A DNA stretch of 64,000 nucleotides from Prorocentrum cordatum (taxonomy: Eukaryota > Sar > Dinophyceae > Prorocentrales > Prorocentraceae). The position numbers were made by a program, and so were the translations under genes. The notes under the pieces are model-generated. The model was given only the letters and a program-made list of their open reading frames with translations. It did not search any database and had not been told where the DNA came from. The stretch covers positions 486,084 to 550,083 of the forward strand of contig CAUYUJ010000681.1 in NCBI GenBank assembly GCA_963575745.1, in the 5' to 3' direction. Shown here one piece after another: positions 32,394 through 43,804 of this stretch; the stretch's first letter is position 1; the number at the start of each line of letters is the position of its first letter.

Positions 32394-33191
32394 CTAGCCA
32401 GCTAGCCTCGCTGCAAGACCGTCGGCCCGCAAAATCGGGGCCCAATTGAAGTCTCCACCGAGAGCCGCCGGCGTGACGTTCGGATCGGCAACGCTTCGGC
32501 TCGAGCACTGGCGGAGAAGCTCCCGCGCGGCCAGGGCGGATGCGCAGCGCGGCGGCAACTCTTCAGGGGCTCCGTAGAGATCGGCCTCCTGAGTGGCGGC
32601 TCCTGTCTGAAGGTAGCAGACGATGACGTCGAGTGGCCCTTCCCGCCCGCGGAGCGACGAGCGCGCAGCCCTCCCTGGCCATGGCTCCTGCCAGCGAATC
32701 GCGTCGAACTCGTCGACATATTGGCTCTTTGCGACGAGGCCAACGCCCGCCTGGCCAGTGGAGCAGCCAGCGGACCACCGGGCGGAATGGCCTAGTGGAG
32801 GCAGGCAGGCCTGGAGCTGTCCAGGAGTGCCGCGCGCCTCGGCGATCAAAAGAATGTCGCAGCGGGCGGGGGGGCCCGACGCATGTCTGGACTTGGCTGC
32901 GCGACGGTTGTCGCCATTCGCGAAGAACGCCTGAGCGCCCCGCGCGGCCATCTTCAAATCCCCGCGGCACTGGCCAGGGCGTGCCTGCGAGGTAAGAGTT
33001 GGCGGGGCAGGCGAGGCGCGCGCCGGGGGAAAAGCTCGTTCCCGACCAAGCAGCCCCAGCGCTCGATGAAGCCGCTGCCGGCGATGAAGGCGCGCCGGCA
33101 CGTCGTCCAGGCAGCGCCGTGCCATCGTGGAAAATGTCTCAGGTGGCGCATCGAACTCGCCGAAAACGGAACGCGGCAGGTTGGGCAGCAA
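32394..33191 (-). pseudogene. LINE-B apurinic-like endonuclease domain
   Basis: CDILLIAEARG (32835-32861 region) is the catalytic glutamate block; GVGLVAKSQY and LDVIVCYLQTGA are core strands; LGGDFNWAP at about 32439-32460 is the GDFN motif. The frame stops soon after GDFN, so the C-terminal catalytic histidine block is missing or shifted. The domain is more intact than that of LINE-A. The N-terminal 80 residues of the same frame are not alignable to the family and may belong to the preceding region. Confidence 0.8.
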
Positions 33192-33428
33192 CCGCAGGTC
33201 GTCGTAGACGTCGAGGGATGAAAGCGCCGAGGGAGTTGGAGTCGAATTCGGAGGAGAACAAGACTAGTTGAAGCGCGGCGCAAAGGCAACGGAGAGAGCG
33301 ACCATGGCGGCTCCAGCGCGGCCCCGCCGAAGCGGGGAGAAGCTGGATGACAGCGCCCAGCAGCCGCCCGGATGCACCTGCAGACGTCTGAAACTGAATT
33401 CCAGCATGCAAATCCTGAGTGGCAGAAC

Positions 33429-34944
33429 CTAGACAATGGCGGCGGCGCGCCGCACCTCCTGGCGCGCCTTGCGCGTCCGGCATCTCATTGGCCACGCGGA
33501 AGCCGATGTAGTCTGCGCCCGCTTGGGCGGTCTGGCCATGCAACGCTGCGCGGACCTTCCGAACTGTCGTGGAGGAGGGGGCGCGGACGCCCTGGTGGGG
33601 CTGCCGTGTCCAACCTGGCGAGATGGGCGTGCATTCCTAGTCGGGGTGCTCGACTGCGGTCGGTCCCGCAGATGGACAAAACCCGTGGCCCTGCTGATGT
33701 GCGCCATGATCCGCTGGATCACCTCGCCGTCTTCCTTGCCCAACTCCCCCGTCGCGATCAGGTCCGCGATGCAATCTACGTTGGAGCTCTTCTCGGTGCC
33801 GCAGCGGCGGCTGGCCGCCAGCGCTTCCGAGGTGGCGGAAGGCGCAGCTATTGTCCTGCCGCCGCTGCGGGGCGCCTTCCACTTCGGACGGAAAGAAATC
33901 CCCGCGCTGGCTCCCCTGGAGATCGCGCCTGCGGTGGCTGCCCACTGCGGCGCCGCCGCGCCCGTGACCGCCAAGGGCCCCGTTCGGGAGAGCGCCGACA
34001 TCTGCGATCACAGAGGCCAGGCGCGGGGCAAGTTGCTGGGGGGGAGGCGCCTCCCAGATGAAGGAGTCGCAGGCGCCGTAGATGTCCTCCTGCGCCCAGG
34101 AGGCATTGGCGGGCAGCGCTGCGCGGCGAAGACGCTGGAAAAGCGCTCGGGCGCCAAGGTCGGCGAGGCCCATCGGGAAGAGGGCGTCGACGCACGCCCG
34201 CGGGATCGCAGGCGTGATCAGGTGGCTGCGCCGGCGTTGGCGCAGCGTGGCAGCGGCCTCCGCGCCCTCAATTCCGCGCAGCAGCAGCGCATAGACGCGC
34301 AGAAGATCACCCGCCCGAAGGTCGACCGCATCCATCCTCGCTGGAAGCCGCAGGATAGGAATGCGCGAGACATGGGGGTGCCGCCGCAAGTCGGCGATTT
34401 AGGTGGAGTCGCCCATGTCGGGCATTAGGCTGACGAGGGTCGCCATCGCGCGCGGCAATGGCCGACGCCAGGGGGCGCGGCGCAGAGGAGAGGCCAAACA
34501 AAGCTCAAGGGCGCCGCGATCCTCGGGGGCCCGCAGAACCACGTGCTTGCCCAGCCCCAGATCGCAGCATCGCCCTTCTCGGCAAGCGCCGCGATGCCCC
34601 GCGAGTTCGCCACCTTCTCCCCCGCCAGCCAGGTCTGGCAGAGGAGGTTAAAACATTGGGCCGTGACACGGGCGCGGAGCCATCCGGGGTAGACTGCACG
34701 ACATGTTGCATGGCAGCCTTTCCCAGCCTTTGAAGAGCGGCACCGCCAGGAGCTCCAGCTTCTTGCGCCCCCTTGCGATGTCGAGCAGGTCCTGTCGCTC
34801 GCAGCGGCGAGCCGCGCTCGCGATCTTGGCGGCGGAGCGTCGGGCCGAACTCCCCCCAAACCTGCACGCGAATGCAGCTTCTATTTGAAATCTGAAAGAT
34901 GCGAATCGGACGCGCCATTTCACGACGAAGCGCCCAGGGGGCAT
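33429..34944 (-). pseudogene. Decayed coding region upstream of LINE-B endonuclease, function unknown
   Basis: Several overlapping minus-strand frames read like protein in turn: KLELLAVPLFKGWERLPCN (near 34750), TAQCFNLLCQTWLAGEKVA (near 34640), LLRVYALLLRGIEGAEAAA (near 34300), AQEDIYGACDSFIWEAP (near 34080) and IADLIATGELGKEDGEVIQR (near 33740). They lie in different frames, as in a frameshifted pseudogene. They could be the LINE-B ORF1, the N-terminal part of its polyprotein, or an unrelated host gene. I recognise no family. Confidence 0.45.
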
Positions 34945-34949
34945 TATAC

Positions 34950-36430
34950 CTGCTCTTGCGCCGACGCGAAAGCGGCGACGACGAACGCGGCGACAACCGC
35001 GACGAAGGCGACGACGACGAAATCATGACCATGACAACGACAAAGACAACGACCAGTTGGAGACAGACCGCCCGCGCGCGCCACGACCGCGCGGGCACTG
35101 CTGCTCGCGGGGGCACCGCGCAACGCGCCACCGGCGCTCCGAGCGCGGCACTCCCCCCCCCGCAGGAGGGGGGCGGCGACGACGACGATTTTAGAGCACC
35201 CCGCCTGCGAGGGCCACGTCGGCGCGGGCGCCGGCGCGCGCGGGGGCGCAGGACAACGCGCCGCGGCAAGGGCGCCTATATCCCCACCTGCGCGGGCACG
35301 AAATGGAGGAGGACGACGTCGACGACCGAGGGCGGCCCGCGCGCGCGAAGACGCGACTGCCCCGGCTTAGCCCGCGTCGCCCTGGAGCCACACGCGCCCG
35401 CGATTGAGGGGGGGCCTGCGGGCGGAAGAGCGACGGGCACTAGCGGCGGGGACTGGCTGAGGGCGGACAAGAAGGGGAACGCGAAAACGGGCGGGGGGTC
35501 AGGAGGCAACGGCGCGGAGACAAAGGACAAGATAATGCGGAAAAGGCGCCAGGGCAGCCGTGGAAGAGACGGGCGCAAATGGGCGCGGAGCAGACGCGCG
35601 AACGCATGGCGAACCCGATGGAGGGAAACGCAACGAAGATCGCAAAAGAAACGCAAGAGGACTCGGAAGGGGGCCGGCGGCGAAGGGGCGGGGGGTTTGG
35701 GCGGGCGCGCAAGGGGGGGCGACAGGGGGGGCGGGGGGGGCGCGGCGAACGAGGAGGCCAATGGAAAGAGCGACGATGAACACGAAGGAGCGGAGCGCGA
35801 CTGGGATAACGCAAAGCAATAACACAAACAAGCGACGACGAGGGATGAGGGCGAAGAGGAGGGAGGGCGCCGACGAAGACAAGGAACATATCGACGAGCA
35901 AGACAGAGAACGCAAGGCCATCTGGAAAGGGGGAAAAGGAGGGGCGAACCGGACATGAGAGGAAGGAAGTGGGAGGGTCGCGAAGCAGCTCAGGACGCGA
36001 CCGAAGGCGCCGAAGGCCACCGCCCCTAGGCCCAGCTCGCCTTGGGCCTTGGCAGCAGAGCGCGCCCTGTCCATGTGGCGGGCGCGGTGATAGCTCCATA
36101 TGCTGTGCACTGGCTCGCTCCCGTCATAGTAACCATCCTGCGACACGGAACTCCATGGTGGTCGTGCCGCCACCGAACGCTCGGCCCTCCCGCGTAATGA
36201 ACTTCGGCTAGCGATGGCGCGCAAAAGCGAAACGAAACATGACAAGTCTCGCCATCGACTGATGATCATGCTGCGCGGGGGTTCGCAACCCCGCAAACAC
36301 GAAAAGACATCATAATCGCTCGCACGATAAAAGACGCCAAAATCCGCCAACGAAAAATAAATTGCGATCAGCCACCCCATGTACTAAGAGATGTTTACAC
36401 ATGTTGCAAATTGAGCTACACCGTCTCGTA
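34950..36430. other. GC-rich, low-complexity stretch without a recognised gene
   Basis: GA/GC-rich on the plus strand, giving long arginine/glycine frames there and serine/proline frames on the minus strand. Nothing matches a family. A small stem GGGGTT-CGC-AACCCC occurs near 36274-36290. Confidence 0.5.
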
Positions 36431-36436
36431 CCTCAA

Positions 36437-36665
36437 AGACGCTTCCCGTCATCCGCCAGCGAGTTCACAGGTGCAGCGTGGAACCACTAGTAAAGAACAG
36501 TTAACTTACTTTTTTATATAATAATAAAAGAACGGTCCACGCCAGAGGCGCTTCCCGTCATCCGCCAGCGAATTTCCAAGTGCCACTAGCAAAATAGCAT
36601 TGAACATAATCATTAAAAACGGTCCACGCCAGAGTCGTTTCCCGTCATCCGCCGGCCTCCTTCGA
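36437..36665. repeat. Degenerate ~90-bp tandem repeat
   Basis: CGCTTCCCGTCATCCGCCAG recurs near 36440, 36548 and 36635, preceded in two units by AACGGTCCACGCCAGAG. Three diverged copies. Confidence 0.75.
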
Positions 36666-36790
36666 CCTCGTCACTCATCAAGGAAAGAGTCCGCCAGTCT
36701 CCTTCAGTAGAGGCAGCGGGGACATCTTTACCAACTAAAAGAGAAACCTCGGCCCTTTCCGGGAAAAAGGGCCGCACTCCATCCCTGAGG
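36640..36790. repeat. Module M2 (CCGCCGGCC...TTCCGGGAAA), copy 1
   Basis: Shares CCGCCGGCC and TTTCCGGGAAAAAGGGCC with copies near 39670, 41690, 52690 and 57180. In those copies the central phrase GTAAACC/AGAGAACCCTGGGCC is clearer. Confidence 0.5.
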
Positions 36791-36914
36791 CCCCTACAAA
36801 CTTCAAAAGTTCAGGACGATCAGTGGGGAGTAAGTCTCAAGAGAAATGCCCGGCCCGCCCTACCGACACGTCTGGGGGTGCGACAGGGAGGAATTAGTTA
36901 TTATTAAGAAAGGA

Positions 36915-36990
36915 AATGAAAGAGGAGGAGGGGGCGGAGGAGAAGGAGGAGGACGATGACGATGACGACGACGACGACGACGACAACCCC
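36915..36990. repeat. GAG/GAC low-complexity tract
   Basis: Purine-rich GAG repeats passing into GACGAC repeats. Confidence 0.85.
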
Positions 36991-37227
36991 CCCTTCCACC
37001 CGCAGGGCCCGGGCGGCGCCGGGCAAGCGGCCGCAGGCCCCTTGCCGCTGAAGCCTGGCTGCAGGGCCGGGGGGGGGCGGGGACGTGCCGCAGAGGTTCG
37101 CGCGCAAGAGTGGCTGCTCGCCAGCTCGGGCAAATTCGTGGGCCCTGGGACCAGCACGGCGGTTTCTGTGCCGTTTTCAGGCAAACTGCCTCTGGAACAT
37201 GAGACGGGTAAAATACCCGGAAAAGGG

Positions 37228-37620
37228 GACAACATGATCGAGCCACGAACCCGGACAGGGAGTTAGAACTTCGAGGCATGGGAACGTTTCCAAGCACCTC
37301 AATTGGGCGATGGGCAATGGAAATGCTGAAGATATCAATGGCTCTGGTATCATGCCAAGGGCTGTGTTGTGCTGCTCTGCGCTGTGCAGCGCCGCATAGT
37401 GACGTGCAAGGAACGCGCCACGGAACGTGCCAGTGGAAGTGCCAAGGGACGCACCAAGGGAAATGCCGCGTTGAACTGAGCCGTGCGCTGTTGCATTGTG
37501 GGTCAGGCCGTCCTTGGCGTCAGAATCCTGATCGACCTGCTTTGGATCTGAAGCTCGAGCTGTCTGAACGCATAGACGCATAGCTCGGGCTAGTTGCAAT
37601 CCAGACGCGCGAAGCGCTGG
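37228..37620. repeat. 420-bp family head (module M3), diverged copy
   Basis: Begins ACATGATCGAGCCACGAACC and continues through GGCATGGGAACGTTTCCAAG, a GCTGTGTTGTGCTGC block and TTGTGGGTCAGGCCGTCC to AGCTCGAGCTG. It is clearly related to the units at 39.8, 42.15, 44.4-47.8 and 55.3-56.5 kb. Confidence 0.7.
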
Positions 37621-37699
37621 ACCAGCTCGAGCGCACGATCCGATTCAGTTCCGCAGCCCTCGCTCGAGACACCCTCACAAATTGCTCAGGCGCAGAGCC

Positions 37700-39440
37700 A
37701 GACGATCATATGTTAGATATCTCCCTGTTTGGCCTGGACGCGTGAAGATGTGGCTCCAGCACTGGATAACCATGTTAGATACCCCCCTGGTCTGCCTTGA
37801 CACGTGAAAACACATGGCCCCAGCTCGGGACCACCATGTAGGATACCGCCCTGAGTGGCCTGGACACGTAAAGACACATGGTTCCAGCTCGGGACCACCA
37901 TGTTAGATATCCACCTGGGTGGCCTGGACACGTGACAACACATGGCTCCAGCTCGGGACTACCATGTTAGATATCCCACTGGGGAATCTGGAAAATCACC
38001 CGCCGAAGAACATGTGTCAGCTTATTACACATCTGGTTCTTGTGGGCCCCCACGCTGCGGGCGCCAAGACGACCACGTGTTAGATCCCCCCTTGGGTGGT
38101 CTGGACAAGTGAATCACGTGGTTCCAGCACGGGGAAACCATGTTAGGTACTCCTTTGGGCGGACTGGGCACGTGAAAAAACGTGGTTCAAGCTCGAGACC
38201 ACAAACACGATATCCCCTTCTGGGTGGCATGGACACGTGAAGACAAATGGTTCCATCAGGGGGCAACCATGTTCGATACCCCCTTGGGCGACCTGGGCAC
38301 GTGAAAACACGCATTTCGCCTCAGATATCCTCTGAATTCGGGTCCCCAGGAGAGCCCTTCTGGGCGGCCCGGACACGTGAAAACACGTGTTGTAGCTCGG
38401 GGCCATCTGTTAGATACCTCCTTGGGTGGCCTGGACACATGAAAAACACACATGGTTCCAGCGAGGGGCGAGACACCGCCATCTTAGACCCCCCCCCTTG
38501 GGCGGCCTGGACGCGTAAACACACAAGGCTTCCGCTCGCGAGCACCATGTTAGGTACCCCTGGGTGGCCTGGACACACAGTGGTTCCAGCTCGGGACCAC
38601 AATGCTGGACATCCCCCTTCCGGGTGGCCTGGACATGTGAGAACACGTGGTTCCAGCTCGGGACCACAAAACTAGACATCCCCTTCTGCCTGGACGTACT
38701 ATAAGAAAACAACCAAAAACAAAAACAACGCTGTTCCAGCTCGGGGCCACCGTATTATATACCTCTCGCGTCGGCCTGGGCACGTGAAACCACGTGGCCC
38801 CAACTCGGGACAACCATGTTAGATACTCCAGAAGGGGGGAAGTTTGGAACATCACAAGCCGACGAAACTGTGTCACTCCCAGGCGACAACATGTTAGATG
38901 CCCCTGGACAAGTAAAAACATATGGTTCCAGCTCGGGACAACCATGTTACATATCCCTCTGGGTCGCCTGGACAAGTGAAACCACGTGATTCCAGCTCGG
39001 GGCCACCATGTTAGATACCCCCCTTCTCGGTGGCCTGGACACGTGGAAAAAAACGTGGTTCCAGCTCGGGACCACCATGATCGATACCTCACTGGGAAAT
39101 CTAGAGAATCACCCGCCGATGAAACTGTGTCAGGGTATCACACATCTGGTGTCGATGCGTTGTTTTCGTCTGGCTCTTGTGGGCCTCCCACGGTGGGGGC
39201 GTCCAGACGACCACATGTTAGATACCCCCCCCTGAGGTGGTCTGGGCACATGACAACATGTGGTTCCAGCACGGGGCAACCATGTTAGATACTCCTCTGG
39301 GCGGCCTGGACACGTGAAACAACGTTGTTCAAGCTCGAGACTACCATCTTAGATACCCCCTCTGGGTGGCCTGGACACGCGAAGACAAATGATTCTGTCA
39401 GGGGCGACCATGTTCGATACCCCCTTGGGCAACCTGGGCA
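37700..39440. repeat. 64-bp CACGTG satellite array, about two dozen units
   Basis: The unit is roughly GGTGGCCTGGACACGTGAAA, ACACATGGTTCCAGCTCGGG, ACCACCATGTTAGATACCCC. Start points of CATGTTAGAT at 37771, 37834, 37899 and 37963 give spacings of 63-65 bp. Many units carry the palindrome CACGTG. The array is broken at about 37985-38040, 38300-38350, 38690-38740, 38830-38900 and 39100-39190 by other phrases (such as CACCCGCCGA...AACTGTGTCAG, present twice). Confidence 0.92.
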
Positions 39441-39670
39441 CGTGAAAATACGCATTTGGCATCAGACATCCTCTGAATTCTGGTCCCCATGAGAGTAGCA
39501 ATCAATAAGACTGAACAAAGGTTTCGCTCGAGACAACCTCAACAAATTCTGCAAAACAAGCGTTTCTCTACAGACATCCGCAACACAACGAAAATGTGTG
39601 CTCTTCCCTATGTCTTACCAAGTAGAATGCCACAAACCAGCGTTTCGCTCGCAAAAATCCTCTACCTGTA
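39440..39670. repeat. Module M1 (CTGAATTCTGGTCCCC), copy
   Basis: Reads CATCCTCTGAATTCTGGTCC followed by AACAATCAATA-like and several CGTTTCGCTCGAGACAWCC phrases. Sister copies start near 41490, 48000 and 57060; a fragment is at 38320. Here M1 follows the 64-bp array and is followed by M2 and M3. Confidence 0.75.
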
Positions 39671-40120
39671 GTCCGCCAGCCCCAAGCGGCCTCCTTATTT
39701 ATCTAAGAGTAATTCCGCTGGCGCTGCGCAAATCGAGGCCGGGGATCAAAACGATTAGAAGAAAGCCATGGGCCTATGGGCCTCTGTCCTTTCCGAAACA
39801 TGATCGGCCCACGAAACCGGAAAGGAATTTAGAAATGTTAGGCGTGGCAGCGTTTTCAAGACACCTGATTGAGCGACGGGCAATTGCAATGCTGAGTGTA
39901 TCGATCTTGATGTACCGCGCCAAGGACTGTGCTGTGCTGGGCCGTGCTGAAATGCGATGTGCCATGCCGCGATTGTGCTCTATAGCGTTGTGGGTCGAGT
40001 CCTCCTTTGCATCCGAGTCCTGACCGAACTGATCTGGATCTTAAGCTCGAGCTGCCTGAGCGCGTAGTAGCTGCCCCAGGGCTAGCTGAAGTGGAAGCGT
40101 GAAGGACGTTAAACCAACCC
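39670..40120. repeat. Modules M2 then M3
   Basis: GTCCGCCAGCCC...AAACGATTAGAAGAAAGCC (M2) runs into ACATGATCGGCCCACGAAAC (M3 head, at about 39799), then TGATTGAGCGACGGGCAATT, GTATCGATCTTGATGTACCG and CGAGTCCTGACCGAACTGAT (40015-40035). Confidence 0.75.
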
Positions 40121-40194
40121 GACCTCACAATCCGACGCAGCTCCGAGAAGAAGCGGCACGACACGAGGCACAGGCTCGCGGACGCGCCACAGGA

Positions 40195-40545
40195 TGTGTC
40201 AAGGGCGCAATGGGGGATGCGACGGGGGGCGTGTCAGGGGAAGTATCAGGGAACGTGCCCTGGACGTGCCAGGGACCTGCCGCGGGACGTGCCAAGGCGC
40301 GCGCCACGGGGCGGCCATAGAACGTCATGCCAAGGGACGTTGCAAGGGGGCCGCCACGGAGCGGGCAGGGGAAACGCCTGGGGACGAGCCAGGAAAAGCG
40401 ACAGAGGACGAGCCAGGGAACGTGCCACGCCGAGTGGCGTGCTAGGAGACGTGCCAGGGCACGTCACGCCAGAACGTCACAAGGGGGCGCGCCAGGGGAC
40501 GCGCCAGCGCGCCAGGGGATGCCCCAACGGACGGGCGGTGCTGGA
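40195..40545. repeat. Short GGGACGTGCCA array
   Basis: Degenerate units of about 11-12 bp (GGGACGTGCCAAGG and GGACGCGCCAGGG). This is the same sub-array found inside every 420-bp unit at 44.4-47.8 and 55.3-56.5 kb. Confidence 0.85.
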
Positions 40546-40564
40546 CTGCGACGCACTCTACTGC

Positions 40565-41490
40565 GACCATCGTTTCGCTCGAGACATCCTCAACCAATCC
40601 TCATGCTAGACATATGCCTGGGCGACCTGGGCACGTGAAAACAAGCGTCTCGCTCGAGACATCTTCAACCAATCCTCATGTTAGACATCGGCCTGGGCGA
40701 CATGGACACGTGGAAAGCAAGCGTCTCGCTCGAGACATCCTCAACACATCCTCATGCTAGACACGTTCCTGGGCAACCTGGTCGCGTGAAAACGAGCGTC
40801 TCGCACGAGACATCCTCAACACATCCTCATGTTCGACATCCGCCTGGGCAACCTGGTTGCGTGAAAACAAGCGTCTCGCTCGAGACATCCTCAACACATC
40901 CTCATGTTCGACATCCGCCTGGGCAACCTGGACGCGTGAAAACAAGCGTCTCGCTCGAGACATCCTCAACACATCCTCATGCTGGACATCCACCTGGGCG
41001 AGCTGGACACTTGAAAACACGCGGGTCGCTCGAGACATCCTCAACACATCTTCATGTCAGGCATCCACCTGGGCGACCTGAGAACGCGTAAACAAGCGTC
41101 TCGCTCGAGACGATCTCAACACCTCCTCATGCTGGGCATCCGGCTGGGCGACCTGGACACGTGAAAGCAAGCGTCTCGCTCGAGACCCCCTCGACACATC
41201 TTTATGTTAGCAATCCGCCTGGGCGACCTGGAGACGTGAAAACAAGCGTTTCGCTCGAGAGGTTCTGAACACATCCTCATGCTAGACATCCGCCTGGGCG
41301 ACCTGGACACGTGAAAACAAGCGTCTCGCTCGAGACATCCTCAACACATCCTCATGCTAGGCATCTGCCTGGGCAACCTGGACGCGTGAAAACAAGCGTC
41401 TCGCTCGAGACATCCTCAACACATCCTCATGCTAGACATCTGCCTGGGCAACCTGGACGCGTGATAACAAGCATTTCACCTGAGACATCC
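40565..41490. repeat. 75-bp tandem array, about 12 copies
   Basis: GCGTCTCGCTCGAGACATCC recurs at 40721, 40796, 40871 and 40946, giving a 75-bp period. The unit continues TCAACACATCCTCATGCTAG, ACATCCGCCTGGGCGACC, TGGACACGTGAAAACAA. Because 75 is a multiple of three the plus frame stays open as a 25-residue repeat; I treat this as a by-product. The core TGGACACGTGAAAACA is shared with the 64-bp array. Confidence 0.95.
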
Positions 41491-41820
41491 TCTGAATTCT
41501 GGTCCCCAGGAGAGAAACAATCTATACCATAAAATAAACGTTTCGCTCGAGACATCCTAGACAAACTCTGCAAAACAAGCGTTTCGCTCGAGACATCCGC
41601 AACAATCAAAAATGTCTACTTTACCATGAGCTTACCGATCGGGTTTTCAAAAAGCAGCGTTTCGCTAGGGACATCCTCAAAATCTTAATTCGCCGGCCCT
41701 ACGTCATCTTTTGATTTATCGCAAAAGAACTTCGCCGGCCCTACGCACGTCGATTCCGCGGGTAAGCCCCTGAAAGAAAACCCTGGGCCCGCGCCGCTTC
41801 CGGGAAAAACTGCTCTGGGA
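41490..41820. repeat. Modules M1 and M2
   Basis: M1 starts ATCCTCTGAATTCTGGTCCC (41489-41508) and contains three CGTTTCGCTCGAGACATCC-like phrases. M2 then starts TTCGCCGGCCCTACG (41690 and again 41731), followed by GATTCCGCGGGTAAGCCCC and GAAAACCCTGGGCCCGCG and ending CTTCCGGGAAAAAC. Same order as at 39.4 and 57.1 kb. Confidence 0.75.
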
Positions 41821-42149
41821 TTGGAACCCGGAACGGAACCGAAAAACAAACGGCGCAGGAACCAACAAACAAAAATGCAAAACGGAACCGATGAAAAAAT
41901 GGCTCTGTCGCTTCCAGGGCCCATGAAGGACGTACAGCAGCGGCTCGCGCGCAACGGTGACTATCCGTCAGCGCGGGCAACACTCTTAAAATCAGAGCAG
42001 AGCGAATTGAGACAACGGGAGTTGGCCTTCGTGAGGGGCCCTCGTCGCCACGGCTGGACGCTGTTTGGAAAACTTGCCACTGTGGACCTGAGGAGGGGTC
42101 CCAGACCCAATGTTGTGCTGCCGTTGTCTCAGCTCGCCCTGTTCCGATA

Positions 42150-42490
42150 GAACATGATCGACCCACGAACACGGAAAGGGATGTAGAAATGTGAAGCATA
42201 GCCTCGTTTCCAGAACGTAAACCTTGGGCGACGGGTAATTACAACGCTCATGATAACGATCGTGATGTACCGTGCCACGGGCTGTGCAATACTGCGCCAT
42301 GCTGTGCCGTGCTGTGCTGTGCTGACTTCAACGCGTCACGCCGCGTTGAACCGTGCCCCGCCCTATTGCATTGTGGATCAAGCCGTCCTTGGCGTCAGAA
42401 TCGTGGCCGAAACGATTTGGATCTTACGCTCGAACTGCCTGAACGCATAGCTCAGGCTAGTTGTAGTCAAGACGCGCGGGGCGCTCTACC
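42150..42490. repeat. Module M3 (420-bp family head), diverged copy
   Basis: ACATGATCGACCCACGAACA (42151 on), GATGTACCGTGCCACGGGCT, a GCTGTGCTGTGCTG block and GGATCAAGCCGTCCTTGGCG mark it as a relative of the 37.2-kb copy. Confidence 0.7.
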
Positions 42491-42979
42491 AGCTAGAGCT
42501 CAAGATCCGATTCAATTCCGAAACATCGCCCGAGACATTCAGATCCGCAACGGAGCGAACCGAGCTCGACAATGACGGGCGGGGGAGAAACATGCGGGGC
42601 GTTCAACCAGCTCGAAATCAAGATCCGATTCCGTTCCGAAGTGGGACGAACGAATCAGAATCAAGGGGCGAATCCTAGCCGAAGCGAAAAGCACCGAGAC
42701 GACGACAACGCCCCCTCTCGACACCTCCTCAAACGATGAAAGGGCCAGCGTCTCGCGAGAGACACTCTCAACGCATCCTGCAGAAGAAGCTTGTCGCTGC
42801 AGGCGAGGACTTCGCTCGAGACCTCATCAACAGGTCCTGCAGAGCGAGCGCTTCGCCCAGACATCCCCAGCACATACTCGTGCAAGTGATCCGCCTGGGC
42901 GGCCTGGGTACGTGAAGGCCCGCGCTTCGCTCGAAACACCTCCAACAAATCCTCGAGGCAAAGATTCGCCTGGGCGACG

Positions 42980-43800
42980 TGGAACAATCGTGAAAACACG
43001 TGGGTCCCGTGCGCGCCAGGGCGGAACGAGCGTGCAAGCACATGGCTCTCGTGCGCGCCAAATCGGAAGAAACGTGAAAACACATGGGTCCCTTCCGCCC
43101 CAGAGCGGCGCACGCGCGAAAACACGTGGGTCCCTTTTGCCCCAGAGCGCAGCAAGCGTGAAATTACGTGGACCCCTTTCGCGCCGGAGCGGCGCACGCG
43201 TGAAAACACCTGGGTCCCTTTCGCCCCAGAGCGGATCAGGTGTGAAAACACGTGGGTCCCTTTCACCCCAGAGCGCAGCAAGCGTGAACTTACACGGGTC
43301 ACTTTCGCCCCAAAGCGGAGCAAACATAAAAAAACACGTGGATCCTTTTCGCTCCAGAGTGAAACAAGTGTGAAAACACATGGTCCTCTCCAGGAAGCCC
43401 CAGGAGACCTCCCCAGAGCCCCAAGACGGAACGTGCCAAGCGATTATGCATCTAGTGCCGATTCGTTGAGTTTGCTTTGCTTTTGTGCTCTCCCTCAAAT
43501 TTAGAAGGGATAGAGCGCCTCTGGGTGGCCAGGGCGCGTGAAAACACTTGGGCCCCTTTCGACCCAGAGCGCAGAGGGCGTGAAATCACGGCGATCCCTT
43601 TCGCTCCAAAGCGCAGTAAACGTGAAAGCACGTGGGTCCCTTTCGCCCCAGAGCGGAGCAAGCATGAGAACACGCGTGCCCCTTTCGCTCCAAAGCGCAG
43701 CAAGCGTGAAAACATGTGGGTCCCTGGGTCCCTTCCGCCCCAGAGCGCAGCAAGCGTGAGAACACGTGGGCCTTTTCGCCCCAGAAAATAAAAAAACGTG
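42980..43800. repeat. 42-bp tandem array, direct part
   Basis: The unit is about GTGAAAACACGTGGGTCCCT, TTCGCCCCAGAGCGGAGCAA, GC. GTGGGTCCC-type phrases at 43083, 43126, 43168, 43210 and 43252 give a 42-bp period. A non-repeat gap lies at about 43385-43500. The AAAACACGTG core relates it to the 64- and 75-bp families. Confidence 0.93.
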
Positions 43801-43804
43801 AAAG

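Larger units (their letters stand above)
29298..34944 (-). mobile_element. LINE-B, degenerate non-LTR retrotransposon
   Basis: On the minus strand, in 5' to 3' order: decayed coding of unknown function (34944-33429), endonuclease with GDFN (33191-32394), a linker, reverse transcriptase with APGPDG, LDFAAAFPS, RQGCP and FADD, a C-terminal region, and a CCHC tail. At least four frame changes show a dead copy. It differs clearly from LINE-A in sequence but shares its plan and its tail motif. Neither the 5' boundary nor target duplications could be fixed by eye. Confidence 0.85.

Noticed and set aside
36262-36305. Possible tRNA T-arm (GGGGTTCGCAACCCC)
   Set aside because: The loop lacks the near-invariant A58, and no anticodon arm or 7-bp acceptor stem can be fitted around it.
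37700-39440. CACGTG sites read as a promoter region with many G-boxes
   Set aside because: The sites repeat because the satellite unit repeats; no gene start lies next to them. Protein binding remains open and is raised only as a finding.
40565-41480. 25-residue repeat protein from the 75-bp array
   Set aside because: The frame is open only because 75 is a multiple of three; related 64-bp units break it, and no start context or domain supports a protein. The 14-residue repeat of the 42-bp array was rejected for the same reason.
40565-41490. Array of 75-bp repeats considered as CRISPR
   Set aside because: Units are contiguous with no unique spacers, no cas genes are present, and the context is eukaryotic. 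The same reasoning applies to the 42-, 64-, 73-, 77- and 151-bp arrays.
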